The notes under the pieces were generated by a model that was given only the letters and a program-made list of their open reading frames with translations, was not told where the DNA came from and did no database searches. 64,000 nucleotides of DNA, from NCBI GenBank assembly GCA_028824015.1, contig JAPPFC010000055.1:104506-168505 (forward strand), read 5' to 3'. Positions 1-8,800 of the stretch are shown here, piece by piece (within the stretch, counting starts at the first letter, position 1; each line of letters opens with the position of its first letter). Made by a program: the position numbers and the translations under genes. This DNA is from a bacterium (lineage in GTDB: Bacteria; Actinomycetota; Acidimicrobiia; Spongiisociales; ZC4RG35).

Positions 1-1124
1 TCCATCCCACCTGCATACCGGCTGCTGAGGACTTCCAGTCCAAGCTGACCTTGATGTCGGAGTCGCTGCGCAACGACGGACGCGTCTGGGTGCCCGCCTC
101 CCCCGATGACGATCGGCCGCCCCGGCGGATCCCGGAGAATGATCGGGACTACTACCTGGAGAGGATCTATCCGGCATTCGGAAACCTGGTTCCCAGAGAC
201 GTCGCGTCCCGGGCCGCCAAGCGCATGGTGGACGCAGGCCATGGCGTGGGAGCAAGAAAAAACGGCGTTTACCTGGACTTTCAGGATGCGATCGCACGGC
301 TCGGCCGTGAGGCCATCGCCGCTCGCTATGACAACCTGATGGAGATGTACAACCGGATCACCGACGAGGACCCCTATCAGGACCCGATGCGGATCTATCC
401 CGCTCCCCACTACACCATGGGTGGTTTGTGGGTGGACTACAACCTCATGACCACCATCCCGGGACTGTACGCCCTGGGTGAGGCCAACTTCTCGGACCAC
501 GGCGCAAACCGGTTGGGGGCCTCGGCCCTCATGCAGGGACTGGCCGACGGCTACTTCGTGCTCCCCTACACCATCGGCGATTACGTGGCGAAATTCCTGA
601 ATGAAGCCCCTGTTCCCACCTCGGACGAGGCCTTCGCCCGCACCGAAACCGAACTCCGGGAACGGATCTCCGGATTGCTCTCGATGAGGGGCGCCCGCAC
701 GGTGGACGACTTCCACCGTCAACTGGGCAGGGTGGTTTGGGACGAGTGCGGAATGTCCCGAAGCGAGGAGGGTTTGGACCGGGCGTTGTCCTACCTGCCG
801 GACCTCTACGAGCAGTTCCGGAATGAAGCCCGGGTCCCCGGGGATGGGGAGAGCCTCAACCAGACGCTCGAGAAGGCCGCCCGTCTGGAGGACTTCTTCG
901 AGTTGGCTATGGCTATGTGCGTTGATGCGCGGCACCGGGAAGAGTCGTGCGGCGGGCATTTCCGGGAGGAGCACCAGACTCCCCAGGGCGAAGCGGTTCG
1001 CGACGACGAGCGGTTCACGACGGTCTCTGCTTGGTTCTGGACAGGCGATCCCACCCGGCCCTCTTTGCGGGAAGAGCCTCTGTCGTTCGACAACGTGCAG
1101 TTGACCACCCGGAGCTACAAATGA
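1..1124 (+). CDS. sdhA: Succinate dehydrogenase/fumarate reductase flavoprotein subunit, 3' part
   Basis: This is the C-terminal 373 residues of SdhA; the gene starts before the window and the frame is open from base 3. SdhA carries covalent FAD and oxidises succinate at the membrane. The visible part begins with the segment [20 protein letters not shown] and contains [13 protein letters not shown] and [18 protein letters not shown], which are the substrate-capping and FAD-binding stretches of the soluble SdhA family. The rest is the helical C-terminal domain. The stop overlaps the start of sdhB in an ATGA, so the two are translationally coupled. The family is clear. Whether the enzyme works as succinate dehydrogenase or fumarate reductase cannot be told here because the membrane subunit is outside the window. 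Confidence 0.95.
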   Translation, partial: HPTCIPAAEDFQSKLTLMSESLRNDGRVWVPASPDDDRPPRRIPENDRDYYLERIYPAFGNLVPRDVASRAAKRMVDAGHGVGARKNGVYLDFQDAIARLGREAIAARYDNLMEMYNRITDEDPYQDPMRIYPAPHYTMGGLWVDYNLMTTIPGLYALGEANFSDHGANRLGASALMQGLADGYFVLPYTIGDYVAKFLNEAPVPTSDEAFARTETELRERISGLLSMRGARTVDDFHRQLGRVVWDECGMSRSEEGLDRALSYLPDLYEQFRNEARVPGDGESLNQTLEKAARLEDFFELAMAMCVDARHREESCGGHFREEHQTPQGEAVRDDERFTTVSAWFWTGDPTRPSLREEPLSFDNVQLTTRSYK

Positions 1125-1873
1125 ACATCACCCTGAGAGCATGGCGCCAGGAAGGGCCGTCGGACGAAGGCAGGTTCGAGACCTACCAGGTCTCCGACGT
1201 GTCCGCGGACATGTCTTTCCTGGAGATGCTGGACGTGTTGAACGAACGACTCACCCTGGAGGGGCTGGAACCCATCGCCTTCGATTCGGACTGCAGGGAG
1301 GGGATTTGCGGCACCTGCGGGGTGATGATCAACGGTCGGGCTCACGGCCCGCAGGCGGCCACGGCAACCTGCCAACTCCACATGAGGAGCTTTCGGGACG
1401 GCGACACCATCACCGTCGAACCCTGGCGGGCGGCCGCCTTCGAAGTAATCCGCGACCTGGTGGTCGACCGGTCCGCCTTTGACCGGATCATCGAAGCGGG
1501 GGGCTTCATCACGGTCGCCACCGGCTCCGCCCCGGAGGCCAACCTGACCCCCGTGCCCAAAGAGATTGCCGAGACAGCCTTCGACGCGGCTGCATGCATC
1601 GGATGCGGCGCCTGCGTGGCGGCCTGTCCCAACTCAGCCGCGCAACTGTTCACCGCCTCCAAGGTCTCCCACCTGAACCTCCTCCCCCAGGGGAGTTCGG
1701 AGCGGTACATCCGGACCGAGCGCATGGTGGACACCATGGAGCAGTTCTTCGGATCCTGCACCAACCACGGAGAATGCGAAGCGGCCTGCCCCAAGCAGAT
1801 CTCCATCGACTTCATCGCAATGATGAACCGCGATTACGTGAAAGCCAAGCTCAACAACCGCGGAAGAGCCTGA
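1121..1873 (+). CDS. sdhB: Succinate dehydrogenase/fumarate reductase iron-sulfur subunit
   Basis: SdhB is a 250-residue electron-transfer subunit that passes electrons from the SdhA flavin towards quinone. The N-terminal plant-type ferredoxin domain has the 2Fe-2S motif [15 protein letters not shown] near residue 58. The C-terminal domain has [13 protein letters not shown] and later [15 protein letters not shown], which supply the 4Fe-4S and 3Fe-4S ligands. The start is the ATG that overlaps the sdhA stop; a longer upstream frame only reads through sdhA. An alpha/beta-hydrolase gene follows after 8 bases, probably in the same transcript. No sdhC or sdhD is seen downstream, so the anchor gene should lie upstream of the window. 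Confidence 0.96.
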   Translation: MNITLRAWRQEGPSDEGRFETYQVSDVSADMSFLEMLDVLNERLTLEGLEPIAFDSDCREGICGTCGVMINGRAHGPQAATATCQLHMRSFRDGDTITVEPWRAAAFEVIRDLVVDRSAFDRIIEAGGFITVATGSAPEANLTPVPKEIAETAFDAAACIGCGACVAACPNSAAQLFTASKVSHLNLLPQGSSERYIRTERMVDTMEQFFGSCTNHGECEAACPKQISIDFIAMMNRDYVKAKLNNRGRA

Positions 1874-1881
1874 CGAAGACC

Positions 1882-2790
1882 TTGACTGCTCAGGAAGCCA
1901 TCTGGGAGATTCCCGAACCCTCCGCCATACGGCAGGCGGTCATGGGAGACGGCACCAGGATCGTGTTGCGCCGTCATGGGAACCCGGATGGACCCAGACT
2001 GGTCCTCACTCACGGCAATGGCTTGGCCATAGATCTCTATTACCCATTCTGGTCCCTGTTGGCTGACGATTACGACCTGATTGTCTACGACCTCAGAGAC
2101 CATGGTTGGAACGAGATCAGCCCCCTCGAAGAGCACAACATGCCTTCATTCGTGAATGACCATGATCGCACAATGGAGGCCATCGACCAGCACTTCGGAG
2201 ACAAGCCGAAGATCGGCGTGTTCCATTCGATCTCGGCCTTGATCTCGCTGCTGTCGCCCAACAGGGGAAGCGGGTTCGCGGGGCGCTTCCTGTTCGATCC
2301 CCCCCTATGCAAGCCGGGGAGAAGTTACCAGGAGATGGAGGAGGCCGCCAACCGCACCGCTACGCTCACCCGGCGGCGCGCGGAGCGGTTTTCCACCCGA
2401 GAGGACTTTTCGTTCCTCCTCGGATTCGTTCCGTTGTTCTCTCGCGTCGTCCCCGGCGTGCTCGACCTGATGGCCAGGACGACCCTCCGGAGAAGCGAAG
2501 ATCATCAGGGCTATGAATTGAGGTGTCCCAAGGAATACGAGGCCCGGATCGTCGAGTACGCCGGCGTCTTCTCGGTGATGGTCGACTTCGACACCTTGGT
2601 GTCGCCCACCAAAGTCATGGGCGCAGATCCCACGCTTCCCTTCTCCTACCTCCCCACTCTCGATCTGAGCGACATCCTGACAGTCGACTATGACTTCCTG
2701 CCCGAAGCCACCCACTTCCTCCAACTCGAAGAACCCGAGGAGTGCGCCGCCGCAGTGCGGGAGTTCGTCGACGACGTCCTGGAAGGCTGA
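1882..2790 (+). CDS. Alpha/beta-hydrolase fold protein, copy A
   Basis: This is a 302-residue predicted cytosolic alpha/beta-hydrolase. The strand-loop motif THGNG lies near residue 43, the nucleophile elbow is FHSIS with Ser116, and the likely catalytic histidine is His278 in ATHFLQLEEP near the C terminus. The start is taken as TTG at 1882 because the following WEIPEP segment is conserved in the paralogue at 18260, which also has a TTG. An ATG at 1942 (MGDGTR) is aligned in both copies and is the alternative. The gene follows sdhB by 8 bases. By eye it is about two thirds identical to copy B, and the pair flanks the PKS region. The substrate is unknown. A role in releasing or editing a PKS acyl chain is only an inference from position. 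Confidence 0.88.
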   Translation: MTAQEAIWEIPEPSAIRQAVMGDGTRIVLRRHGNPDGPRLVLTHGNGLAIDLYYPFWSLLADDYDLIVYDLRDHGWNEISPLEEHNMPSFVNDHDRTMEAIDQHFGDKPKIGVFHSISALISLLSPNRGSGFAGRFLFDPPLCKPGRSYQEMEEAANRTATLTRRRAERFSTREDFSFLLGFVPLFSRVVPGVLDLMARTTLRRSEDHQGYELRCPKEYEARIVEYAGVFSVMVDFDTLVSPTKVMGADPTLPFSYLPTLDLSDILTVDYDFLPEATHFLQLEEPEECAAAVREFVDDVLEG

Positions 2791-2832
2791 CGCCTCGCCC
2801 AACCGAAGAACAAGGGGGCCGGTTCTGCGGTC

Positions 2833-4566
2833 TCAGGAACTCTCCACCCTTACCGTGATGATGTCCATCCCGTGATACTTCTGATGCCGCACGTCGGAGG
2901 CGTAGTGCCGCAGGAGGCGGAATGAGATTTCTCTCTCGTCCCATGTCTGAAGCTCGTCATCCAGATACGCCAGCCTGTCCTGGAGGCTCTCCTCCTCCAC
3001 GACCGTAAGGAATTCCATTTCAATGACATCCGCTGCGGGGTAGGCCAATAAGATCAGCCGCACCGTCTCATCGTCCGGGTACCGGTTGGTTGGCGCCAAC
3101 AGGCTGGACAAGGTCTCCTCCCCCGCCGATCGCAAACGCTGGGTTGAAGGGTCGTCCCAACCCTCCTCTCGGGCCAAGTCCCGAAGAAACCCGTCGATCC
3201 GGGGGAAAGAGGAGTTGTCCAGAGCGATCCGCAGGCGCTTCGGCCGGGCACGGCTGAGCCTCAGAAACAGGGACAGTCCCACCGCGGTGACCGCGCCCAG
3301 AGTCAGGCCGTCCCCCAACAGCAGGTCCCAGGGTTCTTCCAAGACTCCCTCCAAGACGTTCCGCTGCATCATGCCGACTCCCACGGCATAAGCCAGTCCG
3401 ACCATCACGATGTTCTGCGGATTGAGACCGGACTGAGCGACAGTACGCAGACCTTCCATGAAGAGGGTGCCGGTCACGAACAGAACCACGGCTCCCATCA
3501 CCGGACTGGGTATGGCCACCAGAACGGCCGTCGCCTTCGGAAGTAAGGCCAAGGCAACCAGGATCGTCCCCATCGCATACCCGACCCGGCGAGCCGCCAC
3601 CCCGGTGATGTGCACGAGCGAGACAGTGGACGACGAATAGGCGGCGGTGGGAGGCGTCCCGGCGACGCCCGACAGCAGTATCCCCAACCCGTTGGCGTAG
3701 ATCGCGCCCTGGATGGAGCGGAAGTCAATCGTCCTGCGCCTCCGGTAGGACACCTGCTGTGCCGCCATGTTGTCGCCGATGCTCTTGATGGCCTGCACGA
3801 GCGTGACTATCAGGAACATGGGCAGGAGCGCCCACGCCCCGGGGCTCAGGGCGAGATCCACCCCGGGCAGTCCACCGTCGGGGATACCGAACCAGGGCGC
3901 GGCGAGCACCCTTTCATGCTCATAAAGCCCCAACGGAACGGCAACCGCGCAGCCGGCCGCGATCCCGAACAACAAGGACCACAATCTCCAAGTCCCCCTG
4001 GCGCGCAGGAACAAGACCGTTATCACCCCCACCGTCACCGCCGCCGCAGCCAGTCCGCCGGCTCTGTTTGCGTTCTCCGGCGCTTCTGCCAGGCGATCCA
4101 CCGAGAAAGGGAGAATCATGGTGGCGATCAGCATCAGCACCGTCCCTGAGACCACCGGGGTGATGACCTTTCGCAGCAGCGGCAGCCACCTGGCGATTAT
4201 CACGTAGAAGAGGCCGGACAGAACAACCAGGCCGGCCAAAACGGCCGGCCCCCCAGCCTCCAGCGCCAGGGCCGAGACCGCGATGTAGTTGGGGGTGACG
4301 CCCGTGATCAGGATGTGACCTCCTCCCAGGCGTCCCCACCGGGTCGCCTGCAAGCCGCAAACCATCCCGCAGACGATCAGAGCGGCGAAGACCGACCATT
4401 CCAGCGTGTCCCGGCTCTGACCGGTAGCCAGGACCGAGGTGGCCGTTATCAACACGATGATGGCCAGGACGGTCATCACGCCCTGGATCCCCACCACCGC
4501 CGCCAGCCAGGGAGAGCAGCGCTCCTCCGGCTCGTACCGGATGCCTTCGTTCACTTGGGCTGACAA
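2833..4566 (-). CDS. NCS2/NAT-type nucleobase permease-like protein with C-terminal ATPase-like domain
   Basis: This is a 577-residue membrane protein. Residues about 20-440 contain roughly 12-14 hydrophobic segments with the layout of the xanthine/uracil permease (NCS2) family, including GGGHILITGVTPNYIA and GTPPTAAYSSSTVS followed by TGVAARRVGY. The usual QN of the substrate motif is not present. The last 130 residues are soluble and resemble a histidine-kinase-type (RsbW-like) ATPase fold, with LRSAGEETLSSLL and a terminal segment REISFRLLRHYASDVRHQK and a following HGMDIITV. The start is TTG at 4566 with AGGTGG six bases upstream. It is the last gene of the minus-strand PKS operon. The substrate and the meaning of the fusion are unknown. 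Confidence 0.8.
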   Translation of the reverse strand: MSAQVNEGIRYEPEERCSPWLAAVVGIQGVMTVLAIIVLITATSVLATGQSRDTLEWSVFAALIVCGMVCGLQATRWGRLGGGHILITGVTPNYIAVSALALEAGGPAVLAGLVVLSGLFYVIIARWLPLLRKVITPVVSGTVLMLIATMILPFSVDRLAEAPENANRAGGLAAAAVTVGVITVLFLRARGTWRLWSLLFGIAAGCAVAVPLGLYEHERVLAAPWFGIPDGGLPGVDLALSPGAWALLPMFLIVTLVQAIKSIGDNMAAQQVSYRRRRTIDFRSIQGAIYANGLGILLSGVAGTPPTAAYSSSTVSLVHITGVAARRVGYAMGTILVALALLPKATAVLVAIPSPVMGAVVLFVTGTLFMEGLRTVAQSGLNPQNIVMVGLAYAVGVGMMQRNVLEGVLEEPWDLLLGDGLTLGAVTAVGLSLFLRLSRARPKRLRIALDNSSFPRIDGFLRDLAREEGWDDPSTQRLRSAGEETLSSLLAPTNRYPDDETVRLILLAYPAADVIEMEFLTVVEEESLQDRLAYLDDELQTWDEREISFRLLRHYASDVRHQKYHGMDIITVRVESS

Positions 4567-4690
4567 GAGTCACCACCTGTGTCTGAGCGTCATATTTCCC
4601 GCGCCGGTCACCACGCCTCCTCCCGGGGCCGAGAGCAGGGACAACCAAAGATAATCGGCGAGGTTTTCAACCACACCGGAGCAAAGCCTG

Positions 4691-5443
4691 TCAAAATTCC
4701 CGGCCGGCTTCCCGGTCCTCCTCATAGGCCACGGCCGCAGCCAAATCGTCACACCCGATGTCTTCCAACCTCCATGTGGCGTTCGATATGCGTGGGCACC
4801 GGAAAAGGCCGGTCCGCTCCCCGCGGAGCATCTCGGAAGGCACCTGAAATGTCGAGAAGTCCGTCCGAAGGCCCATGCCCCAGGCTTTGGCCAAGGCTTC
4901 CTTGGCAGTCCAGAGAGCGAGAAACGTATCCAGCCATCTCTTGCCCTGCAGTCTGGCAAGTAGCGCCCGTTCTTCGGGGCCGAAGACCGTTTCCACCAGA
5001 TCTTCCAGGTTCTTCCGAGGTCTTCGCTCCTCCACGTCGACGCCCACCCTCCCCCGATGGGAGAGCGCAACCAACCCATGGCTGCCGCTGTGGCTGATGT
5101 TGCAATGCAGGGCCACACGATCGCCGCCCACCAGGGGAATCGGCTTGCCGTACCTGGAAAACTCGAATGTGAGTTCTCCATTGTCGCAACCCAGGGCCAC
5201 ACAAAGCACGGCCCGCAGCGCGGCCCGGCTCAGAACAAACTGACGGCGCGGGGCCGGGTAAAGAAACCTGCGGCAACGTCGCCGCTCCTCGGTGTCGAGC
5301 AGGGTCCAAGCGGCTGCTTCCCGCCCCGAATGGGGGACAAGGGCAACGTGAAAAACCTCAACCGGGCCTGGGCTGCAGTATGGACGCCACCATCGGAGAT
5401 CGTCTCCCGGCATGCCACGATCACCCTGCAAACCGGCGGTCAT
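4691..5443 (-). CDS. Sfp-type 4'-phosphopantetheinyl transferase
   Basis: This 250-residue enzyme moves phosphopantetheine from CoA to the active serine of acyl carrier domains. Signature segments are SRYGKPIP (about 97-104), CNISHSG (114-120), GVDVEERR with the magnesium ligands Asp136 and Glu138, and WTAKEALAKAWG with Glu182. Size and motifs match the Sfp/PptT group rather than the short AcpS type. It lies 56 bases downstream of the free ACP and in the same operon as the PKS, so it most likely activates both. The ATG at 5443 has no clear ribosome site; the in-frame ATG at 5413 has AGGGTG eight bases upstream and would give 240 residues. Confidence 0.93.
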   Translation of the reverse strand: MTAGLQGDRGMPGDDLRWWRPYCSPGPVEVFHVALVPHSGREAAAWTLLDTEERRRCRRFLYPAPRRQFVLSRAALRAVLCVALGCDNGELTFEFSRYGKPIPLVGGDRVALHCNISHSGSHGLVALSHRGRVGVDVEERRPRKNLEDLVETVFGPEERALLARLQGKRWLDTFLALWTAKEALAKAWGMGLRTDFSTFQVPSEMLRGERTGLFRCPRISNATWRLEDIGCDDLAAAVAYEEDREAGREF

Positions 5444-5499
5444 CGGACCGTCAGCGGCGCAAAGGGCCGACCGAAATAGGTTGTGTCGGAGTTAAAGGG

Positions 5500-5745
5500 T
5501 CAGGCGGCCTTGGCGTCCAGGAACTCTATGAGTTCCCCCACCGAATTTATGCTCGCGCACTCCTCCATGCTCACTTCAACGCCGAACTCCTGGGCCACCA
5601 ACTTGGCGAACGCCACAAAATCCAGCGACGACACCCCGGAATCCCGGAGGCTTGAATCCAGATCCAGCGGGCGACCGGGGGGGCGTCCATCGATCTCCAG
5701 ATTCTCGTCGACCAGTGCCCTGATCCTCTCTTCGGTGGAAGACAT
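5500..5745 (-). CDS. Free-standing acyl carrier protein of the PKS operon
   Basis: This is an 81-residue acidic acyl carrier protein. The attachment segment is DSGVSSLDFVAF; Ser40 occupies the position of the serine in the usual DSL motif and would carry phosphopantetheine. It differs clearly from the fatty acid synthase ACP at 28049. It is encoded between the PKS (141 bases upstream) and the phosphopantetheinyl transferase. The last PKS module ends without an ACP of its own, so this protein may serve that module in trans. That is inference from gene order and domain content; the fold assignment itself is secure. Confidence 0.93.
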   Translation of the reverse strand: MSSTEERIRALVDENLEIDGRPPGRPLDLDSSLRDSGVSSLDFVAFAKLVAQEFGVEVSMEECASINSVGELIEFLDAKAA

Positions 5746-5886
5746 GCGTTTCTCCTGTCTCGATTTCTACATCCGTTCTCGACGTCATCACACAGACCGC
5801 GTCAAAACACAGTTCATCCTAATAGAGAGCCGGAGGTTCCCAAAGAGCCTTGCAGGTAGACCGGGTCCAGCAGTCGGTAGCCCCGG
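5746..5886. other. Gap between PKS and ACP genes
   Basis: These 141 bases separate the PKS stop (TAA) from the ACP start. No open frame of interest and no convincing hairpin with a T run were found. Genes on both sides read in the same direction, so the gap is most likely an untranslated part of one transcript. Confidence 0.5.
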
Positions 5887-8800
5887 TTATGAGGCCTTGG
5901 CGCCGTCGCCCGGAGGCCGTATCCAGTGCCGCCGCCGTTGGAAGGGATAGCCGGGAAGGGCCACTCGACGCCGGACCTCACCTGCAAACAAACCGCCGAA
6001 TGAAATGTCCAGCCCTGCCTGGTAAGCGCCTGCCACCGCTTCGACAATTCCCGGACCCGAATCCGGCGCCTCCCCGTTGGCGGATAAAGAGACAAGGGTG
6101 GGGAGTACGACCGGGGTCTCTCGAGGATCGCGCCCGCGGATGCCAAGCCCCTCTCCCAGCGAAGACTCCGGACCCGTAACCACTATCGCATCCATCCCGA
6201 GGCCCGCCAGCGTTCCCTTCCAACCCCGGACGTCGGGAGAACCCCGGGCCTGGGACAGCCAGTAGTCGAGATCCAGGTCCTCCGAAGACTCCACCACCCG
6301 GCCGGTGACATTGCTCAGCAGGGACACCGACGGGGCCACCGGCGCAAGGCCGTCGAGCGCAGCCTCCAGCACAACCCGATCATCATGATCGGACGGGGAG
6401 TTCCGCAAAGCCCCCAGGGCGACCGCCAGCCCTAAACCTTCCTCCAGGCCGAACACCCCTGCCGCCTGCGCCGCCGCTATTGCGCCCGGACCACCCCCTA
6501 ACACGACGTTGGGACGAATCCCCACGCTCGCCCACTGGGCGGCCAAAGCGCACTGCAACGCATAGAGGGTCGGGTAAGCGACTGCGGGATCATCTGGATC
6601 GCCGGCCCCGGAACGACGGAACATCACGTCCAGCAGCGACGTCCCCCGCTCACGGCGCATCACGTCTTCGCAGCGGTCCAACACCGCCCGCGCCACAGGC
6701 TCGCTGCTATGCACCGCCTCGCCGGTTGCGCATGAAAAGCCCTCAGCTCCCGGGTAGACGAATGCCACCCTGGTCGCTCCCTCAGGCGTTTCCCAATCGG
6801 GGAACTCATAGGTCTCAGCAACCACCCTCAGTTCGCGGCGCAACTGGCTGACGTTGCGGAACAGAAGCCCGGCGCGGTGAGGGAAGTGGCTCCGGCCCAC
6901 TCCCGCAGTCCAGGCCAGATCGGACGTGTATTCATCGGAGGGCTCGCCATCTTCGCCGTCGAGCCAGGAGAAATAACGCCTCGCCAGACCCCGGAGCGCC
7001 CCCGCCGACTTTCCCGAAAGGGGTAGGAGACGGACCCTGCGCTCCGGGGACTCCTCCGACGTCGAAGAGCCGTCGATCCCCGGAGGAAGCGTCACGGGCA
7101 CCGCCTGGGCGCCGCCTGCCACCGGATCGGCTCCGTTGCCGGCCATCGCACCATTCCCCACCGGCCGGTAGCCTTCGATCAGAACGTGGGCGTTGGCGCC
7201 GGAGAGCCCAAACGCATTGATCCCCGCCAAGGGAAGACGGCCGGGATCAGACGGCCAGTTCGTTCCCTCGGACGTCACCCGCACCGGGGTCCGATCCCAC
7301 TCGACATGCGGGTTGGGATCCCGGAAGTGCAGGTGGCTGGGGATCCTGCCCTCATTCATGGCGAGCACCGTCTTGATGAAGGCCGCGATCCCGGCCGCCC
7401 ACTCGATGTGCCCAATGTTGGACTTGACCGATCCGACCAGCAGCGGACGCTCCTCCGAACGCCCGTCGCCGTAGACCGCCGCGGCTGCGTTCAACTCGAT
7501 GGGGTCGCCCAACTGCGAGCCGGTGGCGTGCGCTTCGAGATAATCGACCCGGGACCCCGCCACACCGGCTTGCCGCAGGGCTTCCCTCATCACCCGTTCC
7601 TGGGCCGGCCCGTTAGGCACGGTCAGTCCGGCGCTGGCCCCGTTCTGGTTGACCGCAGACCCTCGTATAACAGCCCATATCCGGTCGCCGTCAGCCTCGG
7701 CTTCCCTCAATCGCTTCAAAACCACCATGCCGCAACCTTCGCCTCGCACGTATCCATCGGCGGAAGCGTCGAAAGGACTGCAATGTCCGGTCGGTGACAG
7801 CATGCCGATGTCCATCATGAATCTGGACACCGAAGGAGAAAGCACCACATTCACTCCCCCCGCCAGAGCCAGGTCCACTTCGCCGCGCTGCAAGCCCACC
7901 GCGGCCTGGTGGACCGCAGCCAACGAAGAAGCGCAGGCCAGGTCGATCGGCATCGCGGGTCCTTCCAGGCCCAAGGCGAAGGCCACCCGGCCGACCGCAA
8001 CGCTTCCGGTCGTACCCAGGTAACTGTCGGCCCGGTTGGCGGCCTCGATCAAGTCCCGGTATTCGGCGCTTCCCACACCCGCATACACCCCGGTGCGACT
8101 GCCTCTCAAACTGTCGGGATCAAACCCCGCGTCTTCCAGGGCATGCCAACTCGTCTCGAGCAATATCCGCTGCTGGGGATCCATCAACTGCGCCTCGATC
8201 GGGGAAATCCGGAAGAACCTGGAATCGAACCGGTCAATCCCGTCCAAAAAGGCTCCCCGCCGGTACGCGACATCGGCAGCTTCGGGATCCCCGACCACCC
8301 CAGCCCAAACTCCCGCGTCAGGCCGGCCATCGGTGACGGCGTCGGCGCCGGAGTCCAAAAGCTCCCAGAATGCCTCCAGGTTGTCCCCTCCGGGGAATCT
8401 GCAGGCCATACCGACCACCGCTATGCCATCATCTTCGTCGACCTTCGGAGGGGGTTCCTCGGCGACGGGTGGCTCGGGCGATGTCCGGACCTCACCAGGT
8501 TGACCGAGTTCCGAGGCCAGATGCCCCGCCAGGGCGGCGATGTCGGGATAGTCGAAGACAACGGTGTTGGAAGCCACGTATTCGCCGGCAAAGGCGCGGT
8601 TCAAGCGGTTGCGCAACTCCACGGCCATCAGCGAATCCATTCCCAGGTCGAAGAAACCAACTGTCGGCGAAGGCGCCTTGGGCAACCTGAGCACCGCTTG
8701 CACCTCCTGCTGCAGGAAGGACACGAACACTTCTTCGGGCTCTATGGTCGGCGCGCTTCTCAGCAGGGTCAGCAGATCCTCCGACGAGACGCCGTCATCG

